In this document: positions 1 through 6,117 of the stretch, one piece after another
Numbering within the stretch: the stretch's first letter is position 1
Layout of the letters: every line of letters starts with the position of its first letter
Source: CAYTQK01 sp964439745
GTDB lineage: Bacteria > Desulfobacterota > Desulfobacteria > Desulfobacterales > Desulfosudaceae
Assembly: GCA_964439745.1 (NCBI GenBank)
Contig: CAYTQK010000047.1
Location: 1 to 15,600, forward strand
Reading direction: 5' to 3'
Length of the DNA stretch: 15,600 nucleotides
Made by a program: the position numbers and the translations under genes
The notes under the pieces: model-generated
The model's database searches: none
Told to the model about the DNA's origin: nothing
Seen by the model: the letters and a program-made list of their open reading frames with translations, nothing else

Positions 1-375
1 GCCGGGTTTGTACTCTGCCTGGCCCGGTTGCAGGATCAGGCCGTTGTTGTACAGGCGGCTGGCGCCGGTGGCCGAGTGGCAGTAGTCGCACTGGACCCCG
101 AAGGTGACGATTTCGGGAATCCTGGCGCGGTCATCCGGGATTTTTCCGGATGACCGGTGGCCACGCCTACCGGGGTATGGCCCTTGACGCTGCCTCCCTC
201 CTCGGCGACCTCATCGGCGTCGGTCAACCCCTGCCGGAAGAAATCGGCCACGGCCAGGTATACCGGTCCTGGTGGGCCAGAATGTTTCAGCGCCGCAAGC
301 AACGCCGGTCATGGCCAGCGCCAGCACCAGGGCCGCCAGGCCGAGGCCTGTTTGCCGCAGGAACGGGGGCGGCAT
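1..375 (-). pseudogene. broken, partial c-type cytochrome (exported, CxxCH heme motif)
   Basis: The 3' part runs off the window. From the ATG at 375, preceded by an AGGAAG ribosome site, the frame encodes a signal peptide (MPPPFLRQTGLGLAALVLAL, then AMTGVAC) and stops at about position 211. The same frame reopens below about 160 and encodes IPEIVTFGVQCDYCHSATG, with a CDYCH heme-c attachment motif. Between about 300 and 157, protein-like sequence (VYLAVADFFRQGLTDADEV and on) lies in a different frame. One +1 shift and one -1 shift would join all three pieces; the -1 point lies near a run of five A at about 160. The gene starts 12 bases after diiron protein B, so it is the last visible gene of that operon. 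It would encode a periplasmic electron-transfer cytochrome. The damage may be real decay or sequence error. Confidence 0.6.
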
Positions 376-387
376 GATTGGCTCTTC

Positions 388-864
388 CTATGCGTCTAAT
401 GCTTCCAGTTTATCGGTCAGCAGGACCAGGTGGCCCATCTCTTCCTTGATGATGGCGCTGATCTTGTCTTTGCCCAGGCTGCCGGGCACCAGATCGCGCA
501 TGCCCACGTAAAAGGCGATGGAATCCTCCTCGGTGACGATGGCCTCCTTGAGGATTTCTTCCATGGAGCTGAGATCCACGGATTTTTCGTGAAACACCCG
601 TCGATCCGCCAGGGCCTTGAGATACTTGGCGGTTTCGTCATCGGGATCAAAGGCGCCGGGCTTTTTGTCCGCTGCGGAGAGCTCGGCCCGCAATGCGGCA
701 AAGGTCTTTTCGTGCTGATCTTCCATCCGGGCCAGCTCGTTGAGGGTGTCCCGGGTAGCCTGGTCCGGCGCCCCTGCGGCCGCGGTACGGTAAAAGGCCG
801 CCCCGTTTCGTTCTATTTCCTCGGCGATGGCCAGAATCTCATCGATATTAAAATCAAACGCCAT
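388..864 (-). CDS. rubrerythrin-like ferritin-family diiron protein (paralog B)
   Basis: This 158-residue protein is the four-helix ferritin-like domain of the rubrerythrin group without the C-terminal rubredoxin domain. The expected diiron ligands are visible: E18 in EIERNGAAFY (16-25), E48-x-x-H51 in MEDQHEKTF, acidic residues near E112/E113 and E142-x-x-H145 in EEMGH. Members of this family reduce peroxide or oxygen with electrons from rubredoxin; that role is inferred here. The start at 864 follows AAGGAG. The gene begins 10 bases after the stop of its paralog (875-1339), and both carry the conserved segments DLSSME, FYVGM and DLVPG, so they are a tandem duplication. Family assignment is firm; the exact substrate is open. 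Confidence 0.88.
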   Translation of the reverse strand: MAFDFNIDEILAIAEEIERNGAAFYRTAAAGAPDQATRDTLNELARMEDQHEKTFAALRAELSAADKKPGAFDPDDETAKYLKALADRRVFHEKSVDLSSMEEILKEAIVTEEDSIAFYVGMRDLVPGSLGKDKISAIIKEEMGHLVLLTDKLEALDA

Positions 865-874
865 GATTTCTCCT

Positions 875-1339
875 TTACAGTTCTTTCAGAATTCCGCTCA
901 GCAGCCGGATATGCCCCATCTCTTCCTTGATGATGGCCTCAATCTTGCTCTTGCCGTCATCCCCGGGAACCAGGTCTTTCATGCCCACATAAAAAACGAT
1001 GGAGTCCTTTTCCGCCAGGATGGCCTCATGGAGAATGGACTCCATGGAGGAGAGATCGATTTCCCGCTTGAAAAAAACCTCCGTGTCCACGATGGACTGA
1101 AGATAGGCGACCGCCGTCCCGTCCGGATCATAGTATTCGTTGATTTCTGCTTCCAGGTCCCGGCGCAAACCGGTAAAGATCTTTTCATGGTCCACTTCCA
1201 TATCCGCCAGGTCTAGCAGCAGCTTTTTGTGCTCTTCGTTGGCTACTTTTGCCGCGGCATCCCGGTAGAATCGAGCACCGTTCTGCTCCATTTTGATCGC
1301 CATTTCAAATATTTCACCCGCGTCAAAAACCTTGGCCAT
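875..1339 (-). CDS. rubrerythrin-like ferritin-family diiron protein (paralog A)
   Basis: This 154-residue protein belongs to the same family as the gene just downstream. Ligand motifs are E18 in KMEQNGARFY, E48-x-x-H51 in MEVDHEKIF, E110 in AEKDSIVFY and E140-x-x-H143 in EEMGH. No rubredoxin-type cysteine pairs are present, so electrons must come from a separate donor; the rubredoxin encoded 96 bases upstream is the obvious candidate. The start at 1339 is preceded by AAGGAGC. It is likely cytoplasmic, since no signal peptide is seen. The expected role is protection against peroxide or oxygen in an anaerobe (family knowledge plus context). Confidence 0.88.
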   Translation of the reverse strand: MAKVFDAGEIFEMAIKMEQNGARFYRDAAAKVANEEHKKLLLDLADMEVDHEKIFTGLRRDLEAEINEYYDPDGTAVAYLQSIVDTEVFFKREIDLSSMESILHEAILAEKDSIVFYVGMKDLVPGDDGKSKIEAIIKEEMGHIRLLSGILKEL

Positions 1340-1397
1340 AATGATTGCTCCTTGTATCGATTCTGGTTGTGAATAAAAGTCGGATGATTGACTGTAG

Positions 1398-1410
1398 CCG
1401 TTCGGAACGG
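1398..1410. repeat. small inverted repeat between rubredoxin and diiron gene A
   Basis: CCGTTC-G-GAACGG is a perfect inverted repeat with 6-base arms around one base. It lies in the 96-base gap between the rubredoxin stop (1436) and the paralog A start (1339). No T-run follows on the minus strand, so it is not a clear terminator. It could be a weak intercistronic hairpin or chance. Confidence 0.3.
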
Positions 1411-1435
1411 TGTTGGAGGCTGTTTTACAATGCCC

Positions 1436-1615
1436 TCAAACCATGGGATCAAAGGCTTTCTTACTGGCTCCGCAGATGGGGCAGCGCCATTCCTCGGGCA
1501 GGTCCGCAAACCGGGTGCCCTTGGGAATCTTACCTTTGCGGTCCCCTTTGTCGGAATTGTAGATATATCCGCAATTGACGGTACGACACCGATACATGTC
1601 CGGTTGCTTATCCAT
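1436..1615 (-). CDS. rubredoxin with C-x4-C spacing
   Basis: This 59-residue protein has two iron-binding loops, C10-RTVN-C15-GY and C45-PI-C48-G, and the rubredoxin core residues around DLPEEWRCPICGASK (38-52). It binds one iron with four cysteines and carries single electrons in the cytoplasm. The first loop has four residues between the cysteines instead of the usual two, a spacing known from the second rubredoxin (Rd-2) of some Desulfovibrio. The start at 1615 is supported by AAGGAG six bases upstream. It is the first gene of the minus-strand unit leading into the two diiron proteins, which lack a rubredoxin domain of their own. Confidence 0.93.
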   Translation of the reverse strand: MDKQPDMYRCRTVNCGYIYNSDKGDRKGKIPKGTRFADLPEEWRCPICGASKKAFDPMV

Positions 1616-1670
1616 GTTTTCTCCTTATATCATTCAATTGGTTTGATACATCCGTTATGTACAAATAAAA

Positions 1671-1700
1671 ACAATACCAAAATTGCCAAAGATATGGCAA
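1671..1700 (-). promoter_or_regulatory. possible promoter and operator for the rubredoxin/diiron operon
   Basis: The region upstream of rubredoxin is AT-rich, unlike the flanking genes. On the minus strand TTGCCA (1700-1695), an 18-base gap and TATTGT (1676-1671) give a weak sigma-70-like promoter. The -35 element sits inside a perfect inverted repeat, TTGCCA-N6-TGGCAA (1683-1700), which could bind a dimeric regulator. The match is modest and the regulator is unknown. Confidence 0.33.
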
Positions 1701-1780
1701 GAAAATTCACCGGCTCCTTCCCGGGACAGCCGGCGGGTAATCATTGACGAGGCAGCGCCAGATGGCGTATTTATGCAGGT

Positions 1781-3169
1781 ATGAGCCAAACCATATTTGA
1801 AAAAGAGTCGGTGCTGGCCGCGAGCGCGGAGGAGGCCTTTGCCTGGCACGCCCGGCCCGGCGCCATTGAACGGCTCAGCCCGCCCTGGGATCCGCTGACG
1901 GTCATCCGCCGTAGCGGCGGCATCCAGCCCGGCGCGGAAGTGGTCATGCGTCTTGCCGCCGGTCCCTTTTTCTGCACCTGGCACGCCCGGCACACGGATT
2001 ATGAAGAAAATCGCCTCTTCCGGGACGAACAGCTGCGGGGACCGTTCGCGCGCTGGACACATACCCACTTTTTTGAGCCCCTCGGCCCGGACCAGTGCCG
2101 CCTCCGGGATACAATTCGTTTTGTCGCGCCCCTGGCCGGTCTGACCGGCCCGCTGGCCGATCCCATTATTCGCCGCCGGCTGGTCCGGATTTTCGCTTTT
2201 CGCCATCGTCTCACCGCAGCCGACCTGGTCCAGCACCGTCAATTCCGGGATTATCCCCGGCAGACCGTGCTGATCAGCGGGGCCGGCGGTCTGATCGGTT
2301 CACGGCTGGTTCCTTTTCTGACTACCGGCGGACACCGGGTGGTCCGGCTGGTCCGGCGGCAGCCGCAGACCGACGAAGAAATTTTCTGGGATCCGGCAGC
2401 CGGCCGCATCGACAGCGCCAAGCTGGCCACGGCGCAGCCGGACGCGGTCATCCACCTGGCCGGGGAAAACGTCGGCCAGGGACGCTGGACCCCGGCCCGA
2501 AAAAAAGAGATCATCGACAGCCGGGAAAAAGGGACCACCCTGGTTGCCGCCGCCCTGGCCGGGATGAAACGTCCGCCCCGGACTTTCCTGTCGGCGTCTG
2601 CCATCGGTTTTTACGGAGACCGGGGGGAGGAGTGGCTGACAGAGAAATCCGCCCCGGGCGGGGGGTTTCTGGCCCGGGTCTGCCGGCAGTGGGAGGATGC
2701 CGTTCGTCCGGCTGTCGCTGCCGGTATACGGACGGTCCGCATGCGCATCGGCGTCGTCCTGACCCCCGAAGGCGGGGCGTTGAAAGAGCTTTTGCCCCTG
2801 TTTCGCCTCGGCCTGGGCGGACGCATCGGCTCCGGCCGCCAGTATATCAGCTGGATCGGCATGGATGACGCTGTCGGCGCCATTTATACCCTGCTGATGC
2901 GGGAAAATGTTTTCGGACCGGTCAATATCGTCGCCCCCCATCCGGCAACCAACGCCGAATTTGCCCGGGCACTGGCCGGGGTGCTGGGCCGGCCGGCGGT
3001 GCTCCCGGTTCCGGCAACACTGATCCGGGCGGTGTTCGGCGAGATGGGCAAAGAGACGGTCCTGTTCGGCGCCCGGGCTCGGCCGGACCGGCTGGCGAAA
3101 CAGGCATATCCGTTCCAATATCCGCAATTGCCGGACTGCCTGGCCCATCAGCTGGGCAGAATGGTGTAG
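1781..3169 (+). CDS. SRPBCC domain fused to TIGR01777-family NAD(P)-dependent epimerase
   Basis: This 462-residue protein has two parts. Residues 1-150 look like an SRPBCC (START/polyketide-cyclase-like) ligand-binding domain. Residues about 161-462 are a TIGR01777-type short-chain epimerase/dehydratase, related to E. coli YfcH. The NAD(P)-binding glycine motif is GAGGLIG (167-173), followed by HLAGENVGQGRW (225-236), the family signature SASAIGFYG (271-279), and YISWIGMDDAVGAIY (355-369) near the C-terminal domain. It is probably a soluble cytoplasmic oxidoreductase; the substrate is unknown for the family. The ATG at 1781 has only a weak AGG upstream. The SRPBCC-epimerase fusion is a known architecture. 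Promoter elements were not recognised. Confidence 0.88.
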   Translation: MSQTIFEKESVLAASAEEAFAWHARPGAIERLSPPWDPLTVIRRSGGIQPGAEVVMRLAAGPFFCTWHARHTDYEENRLFRDEQLRGPFARWTHTHFFEPLGPDQCRLRDTIRFVAPLAGLTGPLADPIIRRRLVRIFAFRHRLTAADLVQHRQFRDYPRQTVLISGAGGLIGSRLVPFLTTGGHRVVRLVRRQPQTDEEIFWDPAAGRIDSAKLATAQPDAVIHLAGENVGQGRWTPARKKEIIDSREKGTTLVAAALAGMKRPPRTFLSASAIGFYGDRGEEWLTEKSAPGGGFLARVCRQWEDAVRPAVAAGIRTVRMRIGVVLTPEGGALKELLPLFRLGLGGRIGSGRQYISWIGMDDAVGAIYTLLMRENVFGPVNIVAPHPATNAEFARALAGVLGRPAVLPVPATLIRAVFGEMGKETVLFGARARPDRLAKQAYPFQYPQLPDCLAHQLGRMV

Positions 3170-3185
3170 GCCGGAAGGATAACGC

Positions 3186-3205
3186 GCCGCCGGACGCCCG
3201 GCGGC
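3186..3205. terminator. GC-rich hairpin after the epimerase gene
   Basis: GCCGCCGG (3186-3193) and CCGGCGGC (3198-3205) form an 8-bp stem with loop ACGC, 16 bases after the epimerase stop. There is no T-run behind it, so as an intrinsic terminator it is weak; it may only stabilise the transcript end. Confidence 0.35.
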
Positions 3206-3234
3206 AGCGGCACTCAATACTACAAAATATCAAC

Positions 3235-3258
3235 CCGGATATTTCATGAAATATCCGG
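3235..3258. repeat. perfect 24-bp palindrome in the leader of the membrane-protein gene
   Basis: CCGGATATTTCA (3235-3246) is followed directly by its exact reverse complement TGAAATATCCGG (3247-3258). It ends 13 bases before the ATG at 3272 and just before the ribosome site CGAGGAAA. It could be a dimeric regulator's operator or a strong RNA hairpin in the 5' leader. No second copy was noticed in the window. Confidence 0.6.
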
Positions 3259-3271
3259 CTACGAGGAAATC

Positions 3272-4393
3272 ATGAGTAATCCGGTAAAGGCCATGGTCTT
3301 CTGCCTGACGCTGATCGCCCTGGTGTTCGGTTTTCTGCATCTTTTCGCCGACGCCGGCCCGTATAATTTTGACCGGCTCCATATTTTCCTGTTCAACCTG
3401 TCCACCGGCGGCACCTGTATCATCTATTTTACCCGCGGCCGCGGCGCCGGTCTGCCGCCAGTGGCCGTCGTGTTTCTGGCCCTCTCCCTGGTCTACGCCG
3501 TGCTGGTTTTTTTCAACTGCTCCCTCCCTTCCCTGGCGCTCTCGCTGGCCCTGGCCGTCCTGGTGGAGCTTGTCCGGGTACGGGAGTTTTCCCTGTTTCC
3601 CTGGGGCTTTTTCCGCTGGTCCGAGCCGGTCGGCCGCAAGTTTCACCAGGCCTCCCTGCTGTGCCTTTCCCTGGCCCTGATTTTTTCCACGGCCGTGGTC
3701 CTCAACAACGAGTATCTCCGGCTGCTGTCCATCCCCAAGCTGCAGCTGGATGTCTTTTTTTTGGGCTACTCTGTTCCCGTCTCCCTGATAACCCTCGCGG
3801 TCATCTTTTCCTTCCTGGACCGTGCCGGCGACGGCCTGGCCCGGGTACTCAAAGAGGCTGCCTTCTGGGCCATCAACCTGGGGGTGATCATCTTTTTCGG
3901 GTTTATTCTCGGAGAAAGTCTGCCCAGCCAGCTGGTGGTCACCGTTATTCTGACCATTGCGGTGGTGATCACTTTTTTTCTTTACTGGCGGCTGGGGGAG
4001 AACATGCAGCAGAAGAATTTCTTGAGTTCCGGGGTGGGCTTTTTACTGTTCACGGCGGTAACGGGCATGGCCTATATCCTGGCGGATTTTCTGACGGCCT
4101 ATGACCCCGAAAGATACCGCTGGCTGATGAAGCTGCACGTCTTTGCCTCGCTCTACGGCTGGAACCTGTGCGGCCTGGCCGTGATCTGCCGCTATGATGA
4201 TTTTCCCATCCGGCTGCACTCTCCCGGCGTGATTACCCTGCACTGGATTGCAGCCCTGGTGCTGGCGCCCCTGGGCATCTATTTCCGCGCGGCCGCCGTC
4301 CTGGCCGTGGCCGCTTTTTGTATCCTGCTCTATGTGATCCTGTTTTCCGTGCCGGCCGGGGCATCCAGGGGAAAAATCATCCCCGGTAAATGA
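3272..4393 (+). CDS. polytopic membrane protein of unknown function (about 12 TM segments)
   Basis: This 373-residue protein is very hydrophobic, with about twelve predicted membrane spans near residues 5-25, 35-53, 62-82, 84-102, 127-145, 161-182, 196-214, 219-240, 252-272, 287-306, 318-337 and 341-360. I do not recognise the family. Histidines in or near the membrane (H23, H37, H289, H316, H324) and the segment KLHVFASLYGW (287-297) faintly recall heme- or metal-binding helices of respiratory membrane proteins, but this is weak. The start at 3272 follows GAGG at a good distance. A 24-bp palindrome lies just upstream. The next gene, mutM, is convergent. Confidence 0.82.
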   Translation: MSNPVKAMVFCLTLIALVFGFLHLFADAGPYNFDRLHIFLFNLSTGGTCIIYFTRGRGAGLPPVAVVFLALSLVYAVLVFFNCSLPSLALSLALAVLVELVRVREFSLFPWGFFRWSEPVGRKFHQASLLCLSLALIFSTAVVLNNEYLRLLSIPKLQLDVFFLGYSVPVSLITLAVIFSFLDRAGDGLARVLKEAAFWAINLGVIIFFGFILGESLPSQLVVTVILTIAVVITFFLYWRLGENMQQKNFLSSGVGFLLFTAVTGMAYILADFLTAYDPERYRWLMKLHVFASLYGWNLCGLAVICRYDDFPIRLHSPGVITLHWIAALVLAPLGIYFRAAAVLAVAAFCILLYVILFSVPAGASRGKIIPGK

Positions 4394-4396
4394 CTG

Positions 4397-4430
4397 GTCG
4401 CCGCATTGCGCGGGTGTCAGCCGCGGCGAC
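4397..4430. terminator. inverted repeat between convergent genes
   Basis: GTCGCCGC (4397-4404) and GCGGCGAC (4423-4430) are perfect complements around an 18-base loop, between the membrane-protein stop (4393) and the end of mutM (4417). The right arm lies inside the last mutM codons. The position suits a two-way terminator, but neither side has a T-run. Confidence 0.28.
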
Positions 4431-5256
4431 TGATGGTCAGGCGCTGGCAGCGGGGGCAGAAGTGGGCCGAGCGGGAGCCGATGACCTCCCGCCGGATGGT
4501 TGTCCCGCAGCGCGGGCAGGGCTGTCCTTCGCGGCCGTACACCTGCAGATAGATCTGAAAACCGCCGGCTTCGCCGTTGATGCCGGCATAGGAGTCCACG
4601 GTGGTGCCCATGTTGGCGATGGCCGTGGTCAGGATTTCCCGGATGGCCTCATGCAGGGCGTTGATCCGGGGCAGGGAAATATCATTGGTGCGCTGGCGGG
4701 GGTGGATTTTTGCCCGGAACAGGGATTCATCCGCGTAAATATTGCCGATGCCGGCTAAGAAGCGCTGGTCCAGCAGGGCCGGCTTGATCATGCGCGCCGA
4801 ACGGCGGATCCGGGCGACAAAATCCGACCGCTTGATCTCCAGCGGCTCCGGTCCCAGGTCGGCCAGTCCCGGCTGATCCATGACCGTGGCCGTGGGCAAC
4901 AGCCGTACCCGGCCGAAACGGCGGGTATCCTGAAAGCGCAGCTGGCAGTCCTGGTCGCGCAGGTCAAAGCAAACCAGGTCGTGCCGGCCGGGCGGGGTAT
5001 CGGCGGCGGGCAGGTGAAAATGGCCGGTCATTTTCAGATGGACCCACAAGGTCTGTCCGCCGGACAGGTCGATGAGGATATTTTTCCCCCGCCGCCGGAC
5101 AGCCAGCACCTGCCGTCCGGCCAGGGTGCGGCACCAGCCGCGGGGATTGTCGTGGTTGATCTTGGGATGGCGGCAGGTCACCCGGTCCAGGGTCAGCCCG
5201 GAAATCTTTTCCCGCAGCCCCCGCACCACCGTTTCCACTTCCGGCAGCTCCGGCAT
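4417..5256 (-). CDS. mutM: formamidopyrimidine-DNA glycosylase (Fpg/MutM)
   Basis: This 279-residue protein, a normal length for the family, removes oxidised purines such as 8-oxoguanine and nicks the abasic site. The N-terminus MPELPEVET carries the catalytic Pro2 and Glu3. K58 (RRRGKN) is the conserved core lysine, HLKMTGHF (73-80) is the family motif with its intercalating Met, and GIGNIYADE (169-177) marks the helix-two-turn-helix. The C-terminal zinc finger is C247-x2-C250-x16-C267-x2-C270 with R262 in the usual DNA-contacting loop. The start codon overlaps the stop of the upstream secreted-protein gene by one base (TGATG), so translation is probably coupled. Confidence 0.97.
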   Translation of the reverse strand: MPELPEVETVVRGLREKISGLTLDRVTCRHPKINHDNPRGWCRTLAGRQVLAVRRRGKNILIDLSGGQTLWVHLKMTGHFHLPAADTPPGRHDLVCFDLRDQDCQLRFQDTRRFGRVRLLPTATVMDQPGLADLGPEPLEIKRSDFVARIRRSARMIKPALLDQRFLAGIGNIYADESLFRAKIHPRQRTNDISLPRINALHEAIREILTTAIANMGTTVDSYAGINGEAGGFQIYLQVYGREGQPCPRCGTTIRREVIGSRSAHFCPRCQRLTISRRG

Positions 5257-5633
5257 CAGCGCCCGTCCGTCCGGATAACCAGATCCGAGGTGATGTCGAG
5301 GATGCCTTCGGCGGTGAAGAAATAGAGTTCATGGGCCACCAGGCGGCGGCTGCCGGCGGCATCCGTCTCCATGACCGGCACGATCTCGATGGCGGTGACG
5401 TCCTGCCACCGGTCATTGACCTGGATGCGGACCACCACGCCCTGGGGGTTGACCTGGAAGGGAATCTCATATCCTTCCAGGACCATGGTAACGAAATGGT
5501 TCTTCTGCTGGACCACGGTTTCGGCCCGGCCTTGCAGCGCCCGGATCCGGCCGGATTGTTCGGCACCGGCCCGTGGAGCCAGGGGCAGCAGCAGAACCAG
5601 GCTCAGGAGCAACAGACCGGTCTTTTTTTTCAT
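5256..5633 (-). CDS. small exported protein of unknown function
   Basis: This 125-residue protein has a clear signal peptide (MKKK, hydrophobic core to about residue 20, likely cleavage after RAGA at 24). The mature part is mostly predicted beta strand, for example NHFVTMVLEGYEIPF (45-59), and has no cysteines. I do not recognise the family. An open frame continues upstream to about 6071, but the ATG at 5633 is chosen because GGAGG precedes it at a good distance and a signal peptide follows at once. The upstream part of that frame is a decayed ydbH tail and antisense of another gene. It overlaps mutM by one base. Likely location is the periplasm. Confidence 0.8.
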   Translation of the reverse strand: MKKKTGLLLLSLVLLLPLAPRAGAEQSGRIRALQGRAETVVQQKNHFVTMVLEGYEIPFQVNPQGVVVRIQVNDRWQDVTAIEIVPVMETDAAGSRRLVAHELYFFTAEGILDITSDLVIRTDGR

Positions 5634-5654
5634 GGCAACCTCCTTATTTGCGGG

Positions 5655-5735
5655 TTCATTATACCTGATCAGCAGGTTCAAGGGAATCCTGAAATTGAGA
5701 TCAAGGCGGAGGCCTTCAAATCTGACCGGGCCGGG
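5655..5735 (-). pseudogene. decayed copy of the ydbH 3' end
   Basis: On the minus strand, 5723-5655 encode RFEGLRLDLNFRIPLNLL followed by IRYNE. This matches the C-terminus of the ydbH-like protein in this window (EFEGISLDVNFRIPLNEL, then IGYKE, encoded at 6836-6768). By hand count 55 of 69 bases agree. Similarity continues about 10 bases upstream but only after a one-base gap, and the matching frame has no stop before the next gene, so the copy looks non-functional. A strong ribosome site and a MKKK start follow it, as at ynbE. Confidence 0.65.
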
Positions 5736-5789
5736 TCGATCTGCCCGGCCCGGGGCTGATTCCGGGGCAGGCCGCCGGCCGGCAGGGCC

Positions 5790-6026
5790 ATGGCGCTGAC
5801 GGCCATGTTTCTGCCCGACCACAAGGGCAATGTGGCCGAAGAAAAGATCAAGCTGGTGGCCACCCGGCAAAAAGAGGACCTGCTTGCCCTGGGGTTTAAA
5901 GAGGGGTCGTTGCAGGTGTATGACCAGGACTCGACCGGCCTGATCAGCGACCTGGTGCGCCGGCTCAACCGGCTTGAACCCGTTGACTGGGCCGAGGCCT
6001 CGGCGGTCTACCGGCTGCAAAGATGA
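5790..6026 (+). CDS. 78-residue orphan protein, function unknown
   Basis: I do not recognise this protein. It is soluble, charged and mixed in composition, with no signal peptide or membrane span; KEDLLALGFKEGSLQVYDQD (48 bases in from the start region) and LISDLVRRLNRLEPVDW are the most protein-like parts. Codons are GC-rich at third positions in this frame, as in neighbouring genes, whereas the opposite-strand frame looks like a shadow. The frame opens after a stop at 5757-5759, and the ATG at 5790 is the first good start, with only a weak GGCAGGG before it. It sits between the ydbH tail remnant and the convergent end of ydbL. Confidence 0.55.
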   Translation: MALTAMFLPDHKGNVAEEKIKLVATRQKEDLLALGFKEGSLQVYDQDSTGLISDLVRRLNRLEPVDWAEASAVYRLQR

Positions 6027-6028
6027 AA

Positions 6029-6086
6029 AACCGGTGGCCGGTTCATGGAGACGCACGATCAGCTCCTGCACCTGTCCTTGAACCGG
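6029..6086. repeat. overlapping inverted repeats in the convergent gap
   Basis: AACCGG (6029-6034) pairs with CCGGTT (6038-6043) around TGG. CCGGTTCA (6038-6045) also pairs with TGAACCGG (6079-6086), so two exclusive hairpins are possible. The gap separates the orphan gene (stop 6026) from the end of ydbL (6118). No T-run follows the first hairpin. A loose terminator is the simplest reading. Confidence 0.35.
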
Positions 6087-6117
6087 CCCGGACTATAATA
6101 AAATCAAGCAGCTCTTT

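Noticed and set aside
2300..3217. Minus-strand frame of 305 codons over the epimerase gene
   Set aside because: The plus strand encodes a full epimerase with clear motifs; the antisense frame is compositional.
5256..6071. Longer 271-codon frame for the exported protein
   Set aside because: Its first half is antisense to the 78-residue gene and its middle is the ydbH remnant; the ribosome site and signal peptide fix the start at 5633.
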